This document shows positions 33,538 to 47,088 of a stretch of 64,000 bases of DNA, piece after piece. This stretch comes from Sipunculus nudus (taxonomy: Eukaryota > Annelida > Sipuncula > Golfingiida > Sipunculidae): positions 44,519,676 to 44,583,675 of the forward strand of contig CM049311.1 of assembly GCA_026874595.1 (NCBI GenBank). The letters run 5' to 3'. Position numbers and translations under genes: made by a program. Each line of letters opens with the position of its first letter. Position 1 is the first letter of the stretch. The notes under the pieces were generated by a model. It worked only from the letters and a program-made list of their open reading frames with translations. It searched no databases and was not told the origin of the DNA.

Positions 33538-34903
33538 ACAAGGGACCCACGGGTCTCGGTGCTCAGCTGAAGTTGCAAAATATGCAAAATATTCTATTGT
33601 AATGTTTTCATTTATATTAGCATATGAGAAGCTAAGAGGAAAGGGGCCCTCCTACTTGGTTATAGTAAAGTTCTAAATATATGATTGCTAAACTAATACT
33701 CTGACATGACTGTCATGAAGAAAAACAGTATAAGTTTTGAGATAATGTGATGTATATGAAAAATTTACAGATGGGCAGGCAAGTGGACAGAAGTTTATAT
33801 ATGAGCCCATTTGTTTAGCATATTAACTTTTTTTATTAAAAGTTTTCATCTGATTCATTTTTTTTTATTTACAAGTTTTATAAATTTGTAATTAAAAATC
33901 AGAAAATATAAGTTAAAATATCAGAATTCTAAGTTGCAATCATTATATATCCAGAGTGTAGCTCATATTGGGTCATATTATGCATACACATATATTTTAT
34001 TATTTTTAAATCAGTTATAATCATCTAGTTAATGCATCATCTCGAGGGTGGGGAAGGGGGGTGCAGGGCAGAGGGGAAGCCTGCTGGCAGTGGCCAAGCT
34101 GAGCCAAGGCAAGCTGCCTGGGATGGGTTACATAACACAAATGAAGGCTGTACTACTAGGTGGGCTAGATGTAAACAACACTTGACATGGTGTATGAAAA
34201 CTTGAATAAAAGCTACTCATTTCAATCATTTCCTTTGAAATTTCAGATTTAAAAAAATAAAATCCTTATGTATATGTGCTGTGAAAATTAAATCAATAGT
34301 GCTAACAGGGAAAAATGTGCCGTTGCCAAAGTTGGACAAAATTCAAGGTATTTAATTTTTATTTATGCTAATAACTTGAAAAATTTGCAAAATTCAGATC
34401 TAATTTTGGGTAAACAATTGAATCTTTATTAAATAAAGTTATATTCCTGAAAAAAAAGTCTCCAGCTTCAGAAATTTTTATGTTAAGTGGGTAAAATATA
34501 TTTCCAGATTAAAAAAAAAAAAACTGCATTATATTTGGGCCCATAACTTCAAAACAATATACAATACTGACCTAATATATTGTATGTTCATAGAAAATGT
34601 TTGGAAAAATATAAAATCTAAATATGATCAAAAACAGATCAGCTGTTTTGATATTAGGCAGCCTTGAAGTGTAACAATGGCTTTTTTATGAAAAACGGCG
34701 GTTTTTCCTTAATATCTAAAAGAGAACTAAGTCCTAGTGACCTGAATTTTTCCATATGGTAGGAGATTTTGGGGACATCTAACAGTATGCAGAATTTTGG
34801 ATTTGTAGGTCCAACGGTTTCAAAATGTGCCCTGTTAACGGACGGAGGACGGACAAAGGACCACGAATATAGCTCAGATGACTTAGAGTAAGCTGAGCTA
34901 AAA
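33538..34903 (-). mobile_element. Family D element (D3 subtype), both ends present (1.37 kb)
   Basis: Head ACAAGGGACCCACGGGTCTC then GTGCTCAGCTG at 33,538. Tail dyad 'agctcagatgacttagagtaagctgagct' ends near 34,903. The first 300 bp match 51,430-51,620 and 53,626-53,832. The distal half matches the D body at 46,040-46,740. Confidence 0.75.
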
Positions 34904-35986
34904 ATTATCAACTTTACAGTAGGGATGTTCTCGAGCTGTATAGAAACGTGTTCAATGGTGTAGCATAAATATTTAACACAAATAATTTGCATGGAAAATT
35001 GGATTAAGACAGTAAGTCCATCATGTGTTTCTGTGGCTTATAAACACAGCTTATTAGTTTTGTGACGAGCTTCCAAGGGGCTTTCCAAACAGCAACCGGT
35101 TAAAGGTCTCAAAAATAGAGAAAAAATGCATAAAAAATCGAAAAATACAGGTGGGGCTACCAGTCTGCAGAAACTGATGAAAAACTCAATGATCAACATG
35201 CATGCAAAGAATCATGGTGATTAATGCATTAGTTGTTCATATACTTGAGCTTTTGTTTCTAATTTTCCATTATTCTCGGGGGTATTTCTGAGCCACATAG
35301 CTCGGAGGATATGGGTAACAGAAACCTAATTTCAAGTTAACTTAGAGACATTTCATCGACCTCTCTGTATGTCAAGTGAGAAGAATCCAGATCCAGCAGT
35401 TACGATTTGTGCCCTGTTAACAGACAGACAGCTGGGCGGACAATTGACAAAGAATGATTGCTATAGCTCAGATGATGTTTGCATTCAGCTGACCATAATA
35501 AATGGGCAAAAAAAGATCTCAGATGTGAGAGCAATTTTATTATATAAATTTTCGATTGACAAAAAAGAATTCTTGATGTTCATGCATACTTTTTGGAAAA
35601 ACCGAGTTTTTCATACACAGTATATGGTGATACAATCTATATGCCTATCATTGCCAACAATGATGTATATATAATCCTTCCGCATTGCATATGCGGGCAC
35701 AGTACCTAATTAAGAATTTTCCTATTTGAATGCATTTTATATAGGCCTACAGAAATAAGACACATCATTTGCAGAGCAATTACAGCCCGTTATTTCAATG
35801 CTCAAATATTTTAAACATATTTTACAGCTCAGACTTATACCTTGCTATCTGTAAGCTCGCCGATCTATTAATGAAATGGTAATACCGTTGAACTCCCGCG
35901 CTCCTAGCTCAAAATTTAATGCCTTTAATTTGACAAAATATGATTCACTGTAACTGATTTTAACAGTCATCTAAATTAACTATGAA
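34904..35986. repeat. C-type module with degenerate D tail, then unique intron
   Basis: The C module at about 35,110-35,500 (AAAATACAGGTGGGGCTACC, 'agaaactgatgaaaaactc') ends with 'tagctcagatgatgtttgcattcagctga', a decayed D terminus. Nothing was recognised from 35,500 to 35,986. Confidence 0.5.
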
Positions 35987-36109
35987 CTAGACATTTCTTG
36001 GCACCGCAGGTGCCAGAGTATCCCCAGACATAGTAGGCCCCCCCCTACAAGAATAGACCCCCATTTTTAGCAGCATATACTGACACTTGGCATATTTATT
36101 GTTTCTTCC

Positions 36110-37132
36110 ATCTAACAATCCACAGTCTTGTTGAAGATGTTGGTCCTGTGACCTTGATCTTTTTAAAGATGTGTCCTGTGACCTTGAACTTTGACCTCAT
36201 GACCCTAAATTCAATTTTGGTCTTGCTTTTCCAATGGGTCAAATACAAGTCAAGTTTGAAATCCATACATCAATAAAAGAAGGAATTATCATCCAGAAAC
36301 TAATTTTTGGACAGATGGCTCCTGTGACCTTCACCTTTGACCTCGTGACCTCAAAATTGATAGGGGTCTTCCTCTATTGGCAGATGACTTATATGTGCAA
36401 GGTCTGAGATGAAATGTTTGGCTGAAAATGCATTCACAATCTTTTTAAAGATGTGTCCTGTGACCTTGACCTTTGACCTCATGACCCCAAAATCAATTTG
36501 GGTCTTGCTTTTTCAATGGGACATATATAAGTCAAGTTTGAAATCATTACATCAATAAAAGCAGGAATTATCATCCAGAAACTAATTTTTGGACAGATGG
36601 CTCCAGTGACCTTCACCTTTGACCTTGTGACCTCAAAATTGATAGGAGTCTTCCACTCTTGGCAGGTGAACTATATGTGCAAGATGAAAGGTCTGAGATG
36701 AATTGTTTGGCTGAAAATGCATCCACAATCTTTTTAAAGAGGTTTCCTGTGACCTTGACCTTTGACCTCATGACCCCAAAATCAATTTGGGTCTTGCTTT
36801 TCTAATGGGTCAATAACAAAGCCAAGTTTGAAATCCATACATCAATAAAAGAAGGAATTATCATCCAGAAACTAATTTTTGGACAAATGGCTCCTGTGAC
36901 CTTCAACTTTGACCTTGTGACCTCAAATTGATAGGGTTCTTCCTCTCTTGGCAGGTGAACTATATGTGCAAGATGAAAGATCTGAGATGAAATGTTTGGC
37001 TGAAAATGCATCCATATCTTTTTAAAGATGTGTCCTGTGACCTTGACCTTTGACCTCATGACCCCAAAATCAATTTGGGTCTTGCTTTTCCAATGGTACA
37101 TATATAAGTCAAGTTTGAAATCCATACATCAA
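36110..37132. repeat. 289-bp tandem array of TGACC-rich modules (F modules), first block
   Basis: TGACCTTGACCTTTGACCTC starts at about 36,461, 36,750 and 37,038 (periods 289 and 288), with a related start at 36,179. Each 289-bp unit comprises two related halves with alternate TGACCTTCACCTTTGACCTT phrases. TGACCTTTGACCT is the reverse complement of AGGTCA-A-AGGTCA, a DR1 nuclear-receptor element. Confidence 0.9.
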
Positions 37133-39775
37133 CTAGAATATCAGCAGAAGCTGACAAAAGCCCTCAGCCAAAAGAACAGTGTTTAGAGGTGGTAACAGTA
37201 ACAAGTACTAAATATCTGTTCTCACATGGATGTATATCGATATATGTCTCAGTTAAAATTTGTAATGTACCATAATTCATAACAATCCACCAAATGCTTC
37301 CTGAAAAATAAGCTTCTAAGTTTTATTCTATTATAAGCTCTGTGACTTTGAAAAGTAGGTCAAGGTCACCCATCTTCGAACTTGACCGAGATTTTGTCAA
37401 TATACATCTTCACCAAAGAAATAAAATTCCTATTGTGAATCCTTATAGAGATATCCCCCTCACAAGGCCAAAGTTTAAAAATCCAAGAAAAATTCATTAA
37501 AAATCAGAAATTGTAGGTGGCGCCACCAAACTTGTGCAGCAGTTACAGACCATCAGTCCCTATGATCATATTAAGTATTGTGAAAATCCACCCAATGGTT
37601 CCTGAGAAATATGCTTCTCAATGTTTTTTCTATAATCAGCTCTAAAATGTAGAAAAATAGGTCAAGGTCACCCATCTTCGAACTTGACCAAGATTTTGTC
37701 AATACACATCTTCACCGAAAAAATAAAATTCCTACGATGAATCCTTTTACAGATATCTCGCTCACAAGCCCAAAGTTGAAAAATCCAAGAAAAATTCATT
37801 AACAAGGGACCTATGGGTCACGACGCTCAGCTGTTATATATGATAAAAAAAATATTATTTAGAAATGAGGCACATGCTGGTTTTGTGTGGTGATAAATAT
37901 AAGCTGTATTATGAGTTGTTGTTGTTTAGCTTATGTATGATTTTGATAGTTCCTTTGGAGACAGGGAAGAGGATTGATTTCATTTATTTTATTAACAGAT
38001 TTTGACTTGGCCATATAACTTATAAGCAGAACATATAATATAAGAGTTTAACTATTTATTAAAAAAATTACAAATATTGTCCCAAATATAATTTTTATTA
38101 AAAATAATAAGAGAATAGTATGATTTTTTCAAAAAAAATATAACTGAAATGATTATTAAAATAATATTAAAGAATATATTCATGAATGCATTCATGAATA
38201 CATTTGGAAAGTATTTGCACTGGTATTCATATACTTTCATTTTTACCTGAATTCCCATTCTTTATGCAAGAAATTTTATAATGGAGTATATAATCATATT
38301 CGTATTTATATACAATTACAAAGTATTCGCACCATGTCTGGTATTTATTCAGTTTTCACCAAACAATGATGTTGAGAATCCAGAATATATCCAGAAAATT
38401 CACACATTTAAATAATGATCATAAGTACCTGGTTTTATGGCTTTTATTAATATTAAAAAATAAATGTAAAAAAATCATTTTGGACTATTTCACATCAATG
38501 TACACACTAGACACAGTAGGAATCTAGATTAATATTATCAACTGCTTCCTTGTCTATCATTAATTTCCTTCATATGATCCCTAATGATTAGTAATGAATA
38601 ATATGATTTACTTTTTTATCATTAAAACTGAACTGAAAAATACCATAGGTGACTGCATGGTGTTATTTGGAATATGTGACATTCTACCCATCGATGCAAG
38701 ATTCTTATATCATCAGTAACTGCAAGTTAATTTCCTGTTATTATCAACTAACAAATTCCTTTTCTATTTTTCTTTAATTTGTTATTAAAAACCAATAAAA
38801 ATTTATTAATTTATTGTTTATTGTTATGTTGTTGGTTAAAACTACTAGATGAGTTGGGTTAGACACCTGGATCAACTGTGGCTGGCAATAAGCTGCCTGG
38901 ATTCCGTGTATGCCTCGCCTCAAGCATGCATAATACAGGTGACTCAAGAGGGGCTGGAGAGAGCCAAAGTCTGACAGGGTCTCATAAAAAACATTAATAA
39001 AATTTTTGGCCAATTTCTTTCGGTTTCTAAACTAAAAAGCTGAAATCCTTATGTGTGCATGATATGAAAATTATATCAACAGTGCTCACGGGAAATCAAC
39101 ATGCCATGGTCACAGTTGGGCAAAATTTAAGGTACTTATTTTATATTTATACTAATAACTTATAAAATTTGAAAAATTCAGAACTAATTTTTGGTTTCAA
39201 TTGAATCTTGATTAAATAATGTTACATCCCTGAAAAAAATCTCTGGCTTCAGCAATCCTCTTGTTAAGGGAGTAAATATATTTCTTGATTTTTTAAAAAG
39301 TGCATTATGTTTGGGCCCATAACTTAAAACAATTACGCAATACTGACATCATTTCTGGCATGTGCATAGCGAATGTATAGAAAATTTGTATAATATATAT
39401 GATTAAAGTAAGATCAGTGGTTTTGATATTAGGCAGTCTTACAGTGTAACAATGGGATTTAATGGAAAAATGAAGTTTTTCATTAATATTTCCAAGGAAT
39501 TAAGTCCTAGTGATAAAATACTTGGCATGGTAGGGAATTTTGGAGACATCTAACTGTATGCTTAATTTAAGGAACTTAGAGCTGAAGCTGGGGAGCTGAG
39601 CTCTAGCAAACTTCATAACACTAGCTTGATGTAAACTTGATGTGACATGGTGCTTGAAAACTTAAATAAAATCTACAGTTTTTGATCAACTGCATGGTTT
39701 CAAATTTTTGGTGTTAACAGACAAAATGCTAACAAAAACATGCTGTGAAAATTAAATCCACAGTACTTACAGGAA

Positions 39776-42416
39776 ACAAGGGACCTATGGGTCACGACGC
39801 TCAGCTGTTATATATGATAAAAAAATATTATTTAGAAATGAGGCACATGCTGGTTTTGTGTGGTAATAAATATAAGCTGTATTATGAGTTGTTGTTGTTT
39901 AGCTTATGTATGATTTTGATAGTACCTTTGGAGACAGGGAAGAGGATTGATTTCATTTATTTTATTAACGAATGGAGAACTATTGTCACACAGATTTTGA
40001 CTTGGCCATATAACTTATAAGCAGAACATATAATAAAAGAGTTTAACTATTTATTAAAAAAAATTACAAATATTGTCCCAAATATAATTTTTATAAAAAA
40101 TAATAAGAGAATCATATGATTTTTTAAAATGAAATATAACTGATATGATTATTAAAATAATATTAAAGAATATATTCATGAATGCATTCATGAATACATT
40201 TTAAAAGTATTTGCACGAGTATTCATATACTTTCATTTTTACCTGAATTCCTATTCTTTATGCAAGAAATTTTATAATGGAGTACAAAATCATATTCGTA
40301 TTTAAATACAATTACAAAGTATTCGCACCATGTCTGGTATTTATTCAGTTTCACCAACCAATGATGTTGAGAATCCAGAATATACAAAATTCACACATTT
40401 AAATAATGATCATAAGTACCTGGTTTTATAGCTTTTATTTATATTAAAAAATAACTGTAAAAAATTCATTTTGGACTAATTTCACATCAATGTACACACT
40501 AGACACAGTAGGAATCTAGATTAATATTATCAACTGCATCTTTGCCTATCATTAATTTCCTTCATATGATCCCTAATGATTAGTAATGAATAATATGATT
40601 TACTTCTTTATCATTAAAATTGAACTGAAAAATGCCATAGGTGACTGCATGGTGTTATTTGGAATATGTGACATTCTACCCATCGATACAAGATTCTTAT
40701 ATCATCAGTAACTGCAAGTTAATTTCCTGTTATTATAAACTAACAAATTCCTTTTCTATTTTTCTTTAACTTGTTATTAAAAACCAATAAAAATTTATTA
40801 ATTTATTGTTTATTGTTATGTTGTTGGTTAAAACTACTAGATGAGTTGGGTTGGACACCTGGATCAACTGTGGCTGGCCATAAGCTGCCTGGATTCCTGT
40901 ATGCCTCGCCTCAAGCGTGCATAATTTGATGAAAGGTCAACAAGGTCAACATACAGGTGACTCAAAGAGGGGCTGGAGAGAGCCAAAGTCTGACAGGGTC
41001 TCATAAAAACATTAATAAAAGCTACAATTTTTGGCCAATTTCTTTCAGCTTTCTAAACTAAAAAGCTGAAATCCTAATGTGTGCATGATATGAAAATTAT
41101 ATCAACAGTGCTCACAGGACACAAACGTGCCATGGTCACAGTTGGGCAAAATTTAAGGTACTAATTTTATATTTATACTAATAACTTATAAAATTTGAAA
41201 AATTCAGAACTAATTTTGGGTATTCAATTGAATCTTGATTAAATAATGTTACATCCCTGACAAAAAAATCTCTAGCTTCAGCAATGCCCTCGTTAAGGGA
41301 GTAAATATATTTATTGATTTTTTACAAAGTGCATTATGTTTGGGCCAATAACTTAAAACAATTACGCAATACTGACATCATTCTGGCATGTGCATAGAGA
41401 ATGAAAAATATCTATATTATTTATGATTAAAGTCAGATCAGTGGTTTTGATATTAGGCAGTCTTGAAGTGTAACAATGGGTTTTTAATGGAAAAATGAAG
41501 TTTTTCATTAATATCTCGAAGGTATTAAGTCCTAGTGACCAAATTCTTGGCATGGTAGGGGATTTTGGAGACATCTAACTGTATGCCGAATTTAAGGAAC
41601 AAGAGCTGAAGCTGGGGAGCTGAGCTCTTGCAAACTGCATAACACTAGCTTGATGTAAACAATATGTTACATGGTGCTTGAAAACTTATTAAAATCTACA
41701 GTTTTTGATCAACTGGTTTCAAATTTTTGGTGTTAACAGTTGAAATGCTAACAAAAACATGCTGTGAAAATTAAATCCACAGTACTTACAGGAAAAAAAC
41801 GTGCCATGGTCAAAGTTGGGCAAAATTTAAGGTACCAATTTTTTATTTTTATTAATATTTTAGAAAATTTAAAAGATTTTCATCTAATTTTGGGTATACA
41901 ATTTAATTTTGATTAATTAAAGTTATATTACTGGAAAAAGGTCAATAGCTTTAAAATTTTTTGTGTTAAGTGATCATATATCTTTCCTGATTTTTTACAA
42001 AATGCATTATGTTTGGGCCCATAACTTTTTTAAATTAAATAATACAGACATAATTTCTGGCATGTACATAGGAACTATATAGAGAAATATTTATGGTAAA
42101 TATGAGGAAAAACAGATGAGTGGTTTTGATATTAGGCAGTCCTGAAGTGTGAAAATAGGTTTTTAATAAAAAATTGAGGTTTTTCCTTAATTTCTCAAAG
42201 GAACGAAGTTGCAAAGACCCAGTTTTCGGCTTGGTAGGAGATCTTGGGGACATCTAACATTATGCCAAATTTTGGATTCCTAGGTCTTACGGTTTCAAAA
42301 CGTGCCACATCTACGGACGGACGGACGGACGGACGGACGGACGGACGGACAGACGGACGGACGACGGACAATGGACCACGACTATAGCTCAGATGACTTA
42401 TAGTCAGCTGAGCTAA
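39776..42416 (-). mobile_element. Family D element, complete (about 2.64 kb), inserted in another D
   Basis: Same architecture as 43,374-46,036. The flanks 'ttacaggaa' and 'aaaacgtgccatggtc' are contiguous in intact D copies (for example 41,789-41,808). The insertion fell within an A run and no clear target duplication can be defined. Confidence 0.8.
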
Positions 42417-43373
42417 AAAACGTGCCATGGTCAAATTTGGGCAAAATTTAAGGTACCAATTTTTTAATTTTATTAATATTTTTAAAAATTTGAAAGATTT
42501 TCATCTAATTTTGGGTATACAATTTAATTTTGATTAATTAAAGTTATATTACTGGAAAAAAGGTCAATAGTTTTAACAATTTTTGTGTTAAGTGATCAAA
42601 TATCTTTCCTGAATTTTTACAAAATGCATTATGTTTGGGCCCATAACTTTTTTAAATTAAATAATACAGACATAATTTCTGGCATGTATATAGGAACTAT
42701 ATAGAGGAATATTTATGGTAAATATGAGGAAAAACAGATGAGTGTTTTTGATATTAGGCAGTCCTGAAGTGTGAAAATAGGTTTTTAATAAAAAATTGAG
42801 GTTTTTCCTTAATTTCTCAAAGGAACGAAGTTGCAAAGACCCAGTTTTCGGCTTGGTAGGAGATCTTGGGGACATCTAACATTATGCCGAATTTTGGATT
42901 CCTAGGTCTTACGGTTTCAAAACGTGCCACATCTACTGACGGACGGACGGACGGACGGACAGACAGACGGACGGATGACGGACAATGGACCATTACTACA
43001 GCTCAGATGACTTATAGTCAGCTGAGCTAAAAATGCTACATTACACAACATTGCATCTTCTGGATTACACCTTGAATTATTTTTTCAAGGAAAGTTTTTG
43101 CATATCGGAGTGAAAACAGCATTACAATTAAGGAGATACAGTGAAAACAATAACAATTACTGCATAACACTTGGTGGGTTGGGTTTGCGGGGGGGGGGGG
43201 GGGGGGGGGGGGGAGGGGTGATTGGGGTGGTGATATGAGAATAACTGTACACCTGTCACAGCAGGGGATCTCCCCCAGTGACTACAACAAATCAGAAACC
43301 CTGGCATAGCTGACTTCCAGTGACCTGGAGTGGGACCCTGCATCTGTAATCAAAGCAAGTGACTACAGAAAAA

Positions 43374-46036
43374 ACAAGGGACCTATGGGTCACGGCGCTC
43401 AGCTGTTATATATGATTAAAAAATATGATTTAGGAATGAGGCATATGCTGGTTTGGTGTGGTAATAAATATAAGCTTTATTATGAGTTGTTGGTGTTTAG
43501 CTTATGTATGATTATGATATTATCTTTGGAGACAGGGAAGAGGATTGATTTCATTTATTTTATTAACAAATGGAGTACTATTGTCACACAGATTTTGACT
43601 TGGCCATATAACTTATAAGCAGAACATATGATATAAGAGTTTAACTATTTATTTAAAAAAATTACAAATATTGTCCCAAATATAATTTTTATTAAAAATA
43701 ATAAGAGAATCTTATGATTTTTTAAAATGAAATATAACTGAAATGATTATTAAAATAATATTAAAGAATATATTCATGAATGCATTCATGAATACATTTT
43801 GAAAGTATTTGCACTGGTATTCATATACTTTCATTTTTACCTGAATTCCAATTCTTTATGCAAGACATTTTATAATGGAGTACATATTCATATTCGTATT
43901 TAAATACAATTGCAAAGTTTTCCCACCATTACTGGCATTTATTCAGTTTTCACCAAACAATTATGTTGAGAATCCAGAATATACAAAATTCACACATTTA
44001 AATTATGATCAAAAGTACCTCGTTTTATGGCTTTTATTTATATTAAAAAAAAAATGTAATATATTCATTTTGGACTAATTTCACATCAATGTGCACACTA
44101 GACACAGTAGGAATCTAGATTAATAATATCAACTGCATCTTTGTCTATCATTAATTTCCTTCATATGATCCCTAATGATTAGTAATGAATAATATGATTT
44201 ACTTTTTTATCATGAAAATTGAACTGAAAAATACCAAAGGTGACTGCATGGTGTTATTTGGAGTACGTGACATTCTACAAGATTCTTTTATCATCAGTAA
44301 CTGCAAGTTGATTTCCTGTTATTATAAACTAACAAATTCTTTTTTATTTTTCTTTAATTTGTTATTAAAAAACAATAAAAATTTATTAATTTATTGTTAA
44401 TTGTTATGTTGTTGGTTAAAACTACTAGATGAGTTGGGTTGGACACCTGGATCAACTGTGGCTGGCCATAAGCTGCCTACCTGCAACAGTGTATGGCTCG
44501 CCTCAAGCATGCATAATTTGCTGAAAGTTCAACAAGGTCAACATACAGGTGACTCAAGAGGGGCTGGAGAGAGTTAAGGTCTGACATGGTCTTATAAAAA
44601 CATTTATAAAAGCTACAATTTTTGGCCAATTTATTTCAGCTTTCTAAACTAAAAAGCTGAAATCCTTGTGTGCATGATATGAAAATTATATCAACCGTGC
44701 TCACAGGAAACAAATGTGCCATGGTCAAAGTTGGGCAAAATTTAAGGTACTAATTTTATATTTATACTAATAACATATAAAATTTGAAAAATTCAGGACT
44801 TATTTGGGGTATTCAATTGAATCTTGATTAAATAATGTTACATCCCTGGCAAAAAAACTCTAGCTTCAGCAATCCCCTTGTTAAGGGAGTATATATATTT
44901 CGAGATTTTTTACATAGTGCATTATGTTTGGGCCCATAACTTAAAACAATTACGCAATACTGACATCATTTCTGGCATATGCATAGAGAATGTATAGAAA
45001 AATATGTATATTATATATGATTAAAGTCACATCAGTAGTTTTGATATTAGGCAGTCTTGAAGTGTAACAATGGGTTTTTAATGGAAAAATGAAGTTTTTC
45101 ATTAATATCTCGAAGGTATTAAGTCCTAGTGACCAAATTCTTGGCATGGTAGGGAATTTTGGAGACATCTAATTGTATGCCAAAATTTTGGAAATGAGAG
45201 CTGAAGCTGGGGAGCTGAGCTCTTGCAAACGGCATAACACTAGCTTGATGTAAACAATTTGTTACATGGTGTTTGAAAACTTGAATAAAATCTACAGTTT
45301 TTGATCAACTGGTTTCAAATTTTTGGTGTTAACAGACAAAATGCTAACAAAAACATTCTGAGAAAATTAAATCCACAGTACTTACAGTAAAAAAACGTGC
45401 CATGGTCAAAATTGGGCAAAATTTAAGGTACTAATTTTTTATTTTTGTTAATATTTTAAAAAATTTAAAAGATTTTGATCTAATTTTGGGTATACAATTT
45501 AATTTTGATAAATTAAAGTTATATTACTGGAAAAAAAGTCCATAGCTTTAACAAGTTTTGTGTTAAGTGATCAAATATCTTTCCTGATTTTTTACAAAAT
45601 GCATTATGTTTGGGCCCATAACTTTTTTAAATTATATAATACAGACATAATTTCTGGCATGTACATAGGAACTATATAGAAGAATATTTATGGTAAATAT
45701 GAGGGAAAACAGATGAGTGGTTTTGATATTAGGCAGTCCTGAAGTGTGAAAATAGGTTTTTAATAAAAAATTGAGGTTTTTCCTAAATTTCTCAAAGGAA
45801 GGAAGTCGCAAAGACCCAGTTTTCGGCTTGGTAGGAGATCTTGGGGACATCTAACATTATGCTGAATTTCGGATTCCTAGGTCTTACGGTTTCAAAACGT
45901 GCCACATCTACGGACAGACGGACGGACGGACGGACGGACGGACGGACGGACGGACGGACGGACGGACAGACGGACGGACGGACGGACAATGGACCACGAC
46001 TATAGCTCAGATGACTTATAGTCAGCTGAGCTAAAA
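43374..46036 (-). mobile_element. Family D element, complete (about 2.66 kb)
   Basis: Best complete D copy. Head ACAAGGGACCTATGGGTCAC, then GGCGCTCAGCTG. Tail is a GACG/GGAC microsatellite, 'ggaccacgactat', then the dyad AGCTCAG-AT-GACT-TAT-AGTC-AG-CTGAGCT. In element orientation it starts (T)TTTTAGCTCAGCTGAC and ends CAGCTGAGC..GTGACCCATAGGTCCCTTGT. The subterminal repeats are GCTCAGCTG / CAGCTGAGC. No ORF encodes a recognisable protein. Confidence 0.8.
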
Positions 46037-47088
46037 ATCAATAACTAGCTTAATTTTCAAGCTTTTATTTTCAAATTTCAGATTTAGACAAACTAAATAT
46101 TTATGTTTACATACTGTGAAAATTAAATCAATGGTGCTTACAGGAAAAAAACGTGCCATGGTCAAAGTTAGGCAAAATTTAAGGTACTAATTTTTTTGTT
46201 ATGCTTATAACTTAAAAAATTTACAAAATTCAGATCTAATTTTCAGTAAACAATTGAATCTTAATTAAACATAGTTATATACTTGATAAAATAGACTCTA
46301 GTTTCAAAATTTTTCATGTTAAGTGAGTTATTATTTTTCCTGATTTTTTACAAAGTCCATTATGTTTGGGCTCATAACTTAAAGAATTTACACTTTACAG
46401 ACTTAATTTCTGGCATGTACATAGGAACTATATAGAGGAATATTTTTGGTAAATATAAGGAAAAACAGATGAGTGGTTTTGATATTAGGCAGTCCTGAAG
46501 TGTGAAAATAGGATTTTAATAAAAAATTGAGGTTTTTCCTTAATTTCTCACAGGAACGAAGTCGCAAAGACCCAGTTTTCGGCATGGTAGGAGATCTTGG
46601 GGACATCTAACATTATGCTGCATTTTGGATTCCTAGGTCTTACGGTTTCAAAACGTGCCACATCTACGGACGGACAGACGGACGGACGACGGACAATGGA
46701 CCACGACTATAGCTCAGATGACTTATAGTCAGCTGAGCTAAAAATCAGAAATTGTAGGTGGCGCCACCAAACTTGTGTAGCAGGTACAGACTATCAGTCC
46801 CAATAATCATAGTAAGTTTTGTGAAAATCCACCAAATGGTTCCTGAGTAATAAGCATCTAAGTGTTTTTCTATAATCAGCTCTAAAATGTAGAAAAATAG
46901 GTCAAGGTCATCCATCTTCAACTTGACCGAGATTTTGTCGATATACATCTTTACCGAGGAAATAAAATTCTGACGGTGAATCCTTTCCAAGATATCCCGC
47001 TCACAAGGTAAAAGTTAACGGACGCCAGACGGACGGACGGACAGCTTGGGTGACGACAATAGCCCATCAGCTAAGGGCTAAGGGCTAA

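Larger units (their letters stand above)
37802..46742 (-). mobile_element. Block of nested family D elements (D within D)
   Basis: D heads at 37,802, 39,776 and 43,374. D tails near 42,416, 43,032, 46,036 and 46,742. The copy at 39,776-42,416 sits inside the copy starting at 37,802, because 'acttacaggaa' before it joins 'aaaaacgtgcc' after it. Likewise 43,374-46,036 interrupts another D body that resumes at 46,037. Tails are preceded by GGAC microsatellites (42,315-42,363, 42,939-42,978, 45,913-45,990). A 25-base poly-G lies at 43,189-43,213. The D bodies are AT-rich and non-coding. Confidence 0.8.
37133..47088 (-). mobile_element. Family G Helitron-like element containing a block of nested D elements
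   Basis: Left end CTAGAATATCAGCAGAAGCT: in element orientation, hairpin TCAGCTTCTGCTGA then TATTCTAG. Right end GGGCTAAGGGCTAA, so the 5' start is TTAGCCCTTAGCCC. Subterminal repeats are TTAGCCC / GGCTGAGGGCT. The core modules start GGTGGCGCCACCAAACTTGTG at about 37,516 and 46,758 and carry 'gaaaatccacc(a/c)aatggttcctgag'. It is split at 37,801/46,742 by family D. It inserted between A and T in the F array with no target duplication. Confidence 0.78.
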
